Source of the DNA: an uncultured bacterium
Lineage (GTDB): Bacteria; Patescibacteriota; Gracilibacteria; Absconditabacterales; Absconditicoccaceae
Assembly: GCA_903953935.1 (NCBI GenBank)
Contig: CAJBLF010000023.1
Coordinates: 1 to 49,976, forward strand
Length of the DNA stretch: 49,976 bases
Direction of reading: 5' to 3'
In this document: piece by piece, positions 43,201 through 49,976 of the stretch
How the letters are laid out: every line of letters begins with the position of its first letter
Position numbering within the stretch: position 1 is the first letter of the stretch
Translations under genes and position numbers: made by a program
Notes under the pieces: generated by a model
The model's input: the letters and a program-made list of their open reading frames with translations, nothing else
The model's database searches: none
What the model was told of the DNA's origin: nothing

Positions 43201-46200
43201 TATCGACTCGAGTAAAAAGAAATACAACAAACACAAGCCATCAAATATTTTTTTACGACAACTGCGCTTCTACATATACAACTGCCTATGGAGTAGACAT
43301 ATATAGTGACAATAAACTGAGATTGGTATTTCAAAGTGGAACCACTTCAAACATAGCAACGAGCACCGCAACCATAGGAACCTCACGAACACATGTAGCA
43401 ATAACCCACACAAACAACTATACATATTTCTATATCAACGGTATATTAAACACATGAGTTTATCATCCATATAATCCATTTTATGCTTCATGAGTAGGAT
43501 CTACAAACTGCAATTGATTAGCTATTGGACAATACGCTGATGGAATATATACCAATAGTCAAATGAACGGATACATAGATGAAGTACGTATATATGATAT
43601 AGCATTATCGAATTGAGATATAGATATGATATATCGTAGCAACCTTTCATCTAAACCCGATCATCGAGAATATGTTGTTGATTATACAGGAGTAGGATGA
43701 TGGTCAATAGGAACACACACATTCTGATTTCCAAATTCATATTATATAAAAGATAGTAACCAAAATGAAATTATTCCTGTTACATGATACGTAGTGAAAT
43801 CACAAAGTTGTACATGATCACTAATAGGATGGAATAACGACAATTTTATTAATTCAGGATTTTGGAACAGCAATCCTGGATTTTGTGATATAGTAATAGC
43901 ACTCTTTGGGACTGGATTGGCTGGCAACGACACAACAGCATATACGAACAATCGAAGTGGTTGGAATACAAGTACCACATGCAATGATCAAAATATGAGT
44001 ATAGTATATCTCACATGAGGAATAAACAAACTGCCTAATTATATGCCGGACAATACAATTTACGTATTAGCTTCAGGAAATTATCTTCAAGACTATGAAA
44101 TACGTATGGGGGCTTGTTCTGCTATTATAGGACAAACAGGAAGTATAAAATTATATGGAACATTAACACTACCAAAATGACTTATTCTCATGAGCAGTAA
44201 CCCCAAAAACATAATAGATAATTTTTACATCTATGGAATTGCTGATGGATCGGGATGAACACATGCTCCAAACGCAAACAGTATTTCTAGTGTCTGAGCA
44301 TATAGAACAATAAATAACATTAAATCATTTGAGAGTATAATTGGTATCGATGGCAAGGACAATATGTATGATACAACAAACAATACTACCATCTATAGTG
44401 GTGAAATAGGTATAAAATACACTAACAGTGTATATTCGATAATTTCAGATTCGCAAACATATAATGCGACACAAAACGGAATATCAATAGAAGGATGAAC
44501 TAATTTTTTGACAACAAACAATATCCAATCATATAACAACGGAAGCCATGGAATAAAGATGAACATAGATGGAACATATATAACAATAAACAATAGTCAG
44601 ATATTTAACAATGGTGGTGATGGTATATTTATAGATTTAGCAACATATTATCCAACCATAAACAATACCCACATATTTAACAATTCAGGTAATGGTATAT
44701 CTTTTATAAATTGAAGCAATTCAGGAATATTAAACAACGTATGGATATATAACAATGGATTAACATGAATACATATTGGAGCATGAACACATAAATATTA
44801 CGGTAGACTAACAATATTTGCAAACAACACCAACACCCTTTCAGTTTGATTAACTGCATGATTATCTTCTACCTATACATCATTATGATGGACATGAGGT
44901 AGCTTAGATACAGGACAATGTATGAACTGTGCCCGGACAACCAACCCACAAAACTCATCATATATAACACTAATAAATACTGCTACATATCCAAAATGTC
45001 AGATGAGAGGAATTAGTACCGTATGGTCAAATTCAGAAAATATAAATTATACCTACGGTATAAATTTAACAGGACAAAAGATTCCGGTATTCTATTCAGG
45101 TACCATATTAACAAATTCAAGTATAGTATACAGTGGAAACAAATATGTAGCAGAAACAAACAAACTATCACCCGATTATACCAACACACAATGTAGCTGT
45201 TCAGGTCATACCTATCGATGGAACAACAATAGTTTTCTAGATACATGATTTCGAAATAACGGGACTCAACCAGACTATTGTGATATCATTGCAGCAGTAT
45301 ATGGTACCGGAGGAGCAGGACAAGATACTACTGCATACAACAAAAATCGAGGTTCTCAGTGGACTGGACAATGTAATGTAGAAAATGTGGAAGTGAAATA
45401 TATGACATGAGGTACAGGAAAAATAGACTACCTAATGAATGATCACACCATATACGTTCTAGGAAGTGGAAATTATATTCAGACAGGAACAATATATGCT
45501 AATTGGTGTAATGGTATACTATGAAAAACAGGAAATATCGTGCTATATAGTACAACATGATTAAGTAATGGTATGATTAGTAACGTAAGCACACGCTATT
45601 CGGTATTTGATAATTTACGTATAAATTGAACATGATGAGGACCAGTACCTAATCACACCAACAATAGACAGGGCATATATTTTGATACAGCATTAAGTAA
45701 CACAATAAATAACATACAAACATATAACAATTATTGGTTTGGAATATACATAGTAAATTCATTAAATAATATCATAAACAATAACCAAACGTATAATAAT
45801 GATATGTATGGGATAGGGATAGATAGCTTTTCAGAAGATAATATATTCAACAACATTCAGAGCTATAACAACGGCAGCATGTGAATACTAATAGGAGAAA
45901 ATGCATTTTACAATACATTCAACAACATTCAATCTTATAATAATAATAGTAACGGAATACAGATAGGAAGCTTTTCAAGTGGAAACACACTTAACAATGT
46001 ACAAAGTTACAATAATTGATGAGATTGAATAATAATTCAGGAGGGTTCTCACAATAATAATCTGAACAACATCTGGAGTTATAATAATGAAAGATATGGA
46101 ATAGAAACAGACAGTTCCGATTATAATAAATATTTTGGTACAGGAAAATTTTTTAATAATGGAAGCTGAAACATATATCTAATGTCATCTACAGATTTGA

Positions 46201-49200
46201 TTACAGGTATATTTAATAGCGTAGGACGAAGTCCTGGAATCTTGATAACTACAGGAACAATGTCCTGGGACTACATAACCAATCCTACAACTATAAGCAA
46301 TTATTTTCTTCCATGGACAGGTCTCCGAACAGGAATTAGAGCACAGCAAAACAATTATCTCTATACAACAACAGACAAATATTCGTATGGTAGTGGTATC
46401 TTATTACAAATAGAACCAGTCTATTACAATTGAGCAGTACTTCAAGCAGGAGGAATATTTAGTTGAATAAAATATATCTGATCCTCTATCACCAGATACA
46501 CATGATTACTCTCATGAATAACTTCTACGATTACAAACGTCTGACCTTTTACCGTAACATGATTGGCCAATCAGACATATATAAACACATATTCATTATT
46601 TGGAGATATTGCTAGTTATAAAATTGGACAGACAATAAATACAAGTACAGGGATTTCAGTAACAGCTGGAGTTGGAGCAAAACGCATTGTAACACAAATA
46701 TATTCGGGAGGAGATTTTGCAACTCACTTCCAAACAGATACATCATTGATGGGAACGATATCATGTGCGTCACGATGGAACAACGATAACTTTATAACAG
46801 GAGCATTTTGGACAAATGGAACACCAACAGATCAAAACATCATTTGTGCTTTATACGGTACTGGAGCAGGTGATCCTAATGGTACAGCATATACTAAATT
46901 TCGAAATGGACGGAATACAACACAATGTAGTGGAACACAAATAACAGTAATCAAAACAGGAAATTTGAATATTACTACCCTAGCATCCAACACTATTTAT
47001 GTACTTACCTGACAGATTTCTACAGGAACAACAAGCATAACATTAGCATCATGCAGCGCAATAATCAGTAGTCAAAGTACATGAACCACCTTCTATAGTA
47101 CCACTTACGCAACGAATGGTATGTTTTACGGAAACGCAAAAAATTACGTCATCTTTGATAACATAACAATTAACGGAAGTGGAAACTGAGCTGGATGATG
47201 ACACACACCAATGAACAACTATTACGGAATACAGCTTTTAAGCAATCAAAATAATAGTTTTAATATGGTGAGAGTACAAGACAACACAGTATGAATCCGC
47301 TTATACAACGACAACAACGGATATATAAGTAATAGTCAATTCTATAATAACACAGAAGGAATACATATGCTTATTTGATCTAACAACACAATCAACAATA
47401 GTCAATTTTACAACAACAGTATTGGAATAACGGGGACTTCAAGTTCTTACAACAGCATAAATAATAGTCAATTCTATAACAATAATTATTGAATATATAT
47501 ATCAGCTTGTATGATAAGCATGAACACCAGCCAATTTTTTAATAATGCAAGTGGAGGAATATATATAACAAATAGTCCGAACACAAACATAAACAATAGT
47601 AAGATATATAATAACGACATAGGAATAAATATTGATAGCAACTCCACTAGTGGGAAATATTATGGTACATCGTTTATATTCGGAAACAAATCAAGCAATA
47701 TAACTGGTACAACAACAAATTTAATAACGGGAACATTCAATTCAGTTTGATGGACCGTAGGAGAATTAATAACTACAGGAATTTTTTCTTGGGAATACGT
47801 TACCAATCCGATCAATACAATAAACAATTATTTAATTTCATGGACAGGTCTTCGAACGTGAATAATGTGACCACAATCAACATATCTAGGAAAAACAACA
47901 GACAAACACTCGTATGGTAGTGGTATCTTGCTACAAACACAACCAGTATATTATACAGGATCAACACTTCAGACAGGATGAATATTTGACGTAACAAAAT
48001 ACATTTGATCATCTATCACTAGATATACATGATCACTTTCATGAATAGCTTCAAGTTCATATACAACGTGATTATTCACCGTTACTGGTCTAGCTAACGC
48101 AACATGGATAAGTAATTATTCATTATTTTGAGATATCTTCGCATATAAGATTTGACAAAGTATAAACACAAGTACAGGCATCTATCTATTATCATGAGAT
48201 GGAACCAAACGCATAGTAACACAAATATATTCTGGAACAAATTTCTCTACACACTTTCAAACAGATACTTCATTAATAAACAGTCAAATAGTTGCTTGTG
48301 AACTTTTACCAGCTAATGCTCATTATTATGGATGAGTAACAACATATAATATTACTCAAAATCGGAATTATCAGATACCTGGTCGAGAACCAACATCAGG
48401 AGCATATTATGAGGATAATACCCCTAATCAATACACTTGTGAATATGCCTGTGATAATAACTTTACACGAGTATGAGCTATGGAGGTAAATCTTGGGCAG
48501 ATAACACTTGGTTCACTTACTTTCAGGTCCATACTGGATACTGAATGAAATGTGTGGGTTTCTTATATAGGTGAATGAAATAAGATGCAAGTAAAGAAAA
48601 CATCTTCAACAGGACTAGTATTAGTAAATTGGACGGGAGTATCGGATTACACATTAACTTCAGATTCATCACTTGGTTTGTGGTTAGATTCAAGCAATAA
48701 TCCATATGCATATTATTGAGTGTATAACACTACACCAAAAACGATAAAAGAACTTACAGGTAGTTCTCGAGTACAGATAGCAATGCTTACATGAGATAAG
48801 CCAAGAATAATAACAGATTATGAAAATAACTTATATCTATTGAGTGCTGTAGCTGGTACACGACAAATCCGTAATAATATGACCCAAAATTGGTCTACAG
48901 GTACATTCCCATCTGCGAATACGGACGGATGATGGATACTAGATAAAAACTGAAGAGTAGTGTTTGGTGGAACGAATTATATGTATATATATGAAAATTG
49001 AGCGCGAATAAAGTATACACTAAGTAAGACCTATACTAATTGAGCATCATCAGTAGTAGATAATGTTTGAGGTACGTATCGGATTTGACATAACGCAAGC
49101 AAACTCTTGATAACCTATTTGTCGAGTACGGGTAATTTAACTAATCGATATTTTGATGGAACCAATGGGTTAGCTAATATAGCTGCAGGTTATGCATATC

Positions 49201-49976
49201 AAGCAGGGGTAGTAGATTCTCTAGGAAATCTTCGAGTAACTACCATGCAAAACAATTTTTGAGTAGCAAAATATAATGGAAGCACTCGACAGTATCGATC
49301 ATGATTGACTATTCATGGAGCCATAGATTATGGTCCTACTATACGAGAAAGTAAATTGTGAGGAATACGAGCTCTTCATGAAAGTTTTGTTGATGATAAA
49401 ATATACTGAGCATACTATAGTGGTTGAATACGAGAAACTGATATAGAGGTATCTAGTGGTATGGTAAATTGAACAGGTACTATGAATAAAGTTATCAATA
49501 CAAACTGAGACACTATGATATGATATATAAATGTAGCGGGAGAATATGTTCTTACTACGCCAGAAGAGTGATGTTCACCAGAACAAGTAAGCGCTGCCTG
49601 TCAGGATATAGCAGATCCTAATGGGGTATTTATCAATGGATTAACTTGATATATTGTCTATCAAACATGGAATGGAACATCATGGATACCAACCACCTGA
49701 TCATATTATGACGATGGAATCTTAATTGCCAACACCTGTGAATATATGTGTAAAGATAATTACATATACAGCTGAAGCCTTTGTGTAACAATACCTCCTA
49801 TAGTAGGACAAGCATATATATCTAGTTGAGTGACAGGTATGTCTGTTGCTTTGAATAATTACTACAAATGAATAATAGATATCAGTGGAGCGGTAAGTGA
49901 TAATCTATGATTAAATACGGGAACATGTATGTATACAACAGGAAGTACACGAGCACCAGCGACATATTCAGGTACT
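40236..49976 (+). CDS. Giant beta-helix/LamG surface protein, 3' end outside window
   Basis: One frame without TAA/TAG from ATG 40236 through the window edge (3,247 codons visible). N-terminus: basic, with HAKKHHKKYLWGAVGFF and one membrane helix (residues about 28-50). Then two FDFFIGD..C domains (about 69 and 175), CTFSSSHLTLFAVG (about 425), and four modules headed by F-I-x(n)-ALFGTG-like blocks (about 450, 1200, 1660, 2180), each followed by a parallel beta-helix of INNxQSYNNxxGI rungs (about 550-730, 1340-1510, 1800-1960, 2320-2480). A LamG-type domain sits at about 915-1130 (DEVRIYDIALS). A duplicated beta-domain lies at about 1980-2175 and 2485-2685, propeller-like strands at about 2750-3110, and Cys-rich CEYACDNNF and CEYMCKDNY segments. 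Probably a cell-surface adhesin; the role is inferred from architecture. Confidence 0.85.

Noticed and set aside
40265-48711. Minus-strand open frames across the giant gene
   Set aside because: They are antisense of a low-complexity coding frame, with no family similarity, and are less likely than the uninterrupted plus frame.
1-49976. Many adjacent short ORFs in one frame, looking like pseudogenes or frameshifts
   Set aside because: All breaks are TGA codons in conserved glycine positions; TAA and TAG breaks are absent, so the genes are intact under code 25.

Overview
The window comes from an AT-rich bacterial genome that reads UGA as glycine (translation table 25), as known in the candidate phyla Gracilibacteria (BD1-5) and Absconditabacteria (SR1). 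Under the standard code almost every gene here breaks at TGA. With TGA as Gly each becomes one intact frame ending in TAA or TAG, and many TGA codons fall on invariant glycines: the Rossmann motif of RfbB, the class II motif 2 of SerS and the Walker A of TsaE. All coordinates below use this reading.

Left part (1-15.8 kb): housekeeping and hypothetical genes in small, mostly minus-strand units. They are a toast-rack-like protein (5' end cut), smpB, tRNA-Cys, a hypothetical protein, serS, a DUF2304-glycosyltransferase fusion, a small membrane protein, hisS, a four-helix-bundle protein, an MFS transporter, a secreted protein, murA, a small ORF with an unusual 3' end, and a two-subunit 2-oxoacid:ferredoxin oxidoreductase. 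Then come 127-bp tandem repeats, a Nudix-like/methyltransferase fusion and a CYTH protein.

Middle (15.9-36.2 kb): one long plus-strand surface-glycan locus. dTDP-rhamnose genes (rfbB, A, C, D), a sugar C-methyltransferase and a Wzx-type flippase are followed by a nonulosonic-acid set (pseB, pseC, aldo/keto reductase, SpsF-like cytidylyltransferase, class III aminotransferase, TylF-like methyltransferase, GNAT, SDR, ATP-grasp, HAD, pseI), then a probable glycosyltransferase, a methyltransferase and a GT2. A minus-strand GT2 converges on the end. The locus plausibly makes and exports a decorated surface glycan carrying rhamnose-type and pseudaminic-like sugars. No PseG-type hydrolase is visible.

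Right part (36.3-50 kb): a 5'-3' exonuclease, tsaE and two divergent surface proteins. One is 618 aa (minus strand). The other is a giant beta-helix/LamG protein of more than 3,200 aa that runs off the window. Their N-termini share a motif with the spacing HHKKYLxGxxGxF...KLF followed by a membrane segment. This looks like a common export or anchoring signal and is the most interesting novel lead here. Together with the glycan locus it describes an elaborate cell surface, in keeping with an episymbiotic lifestyle (inference).
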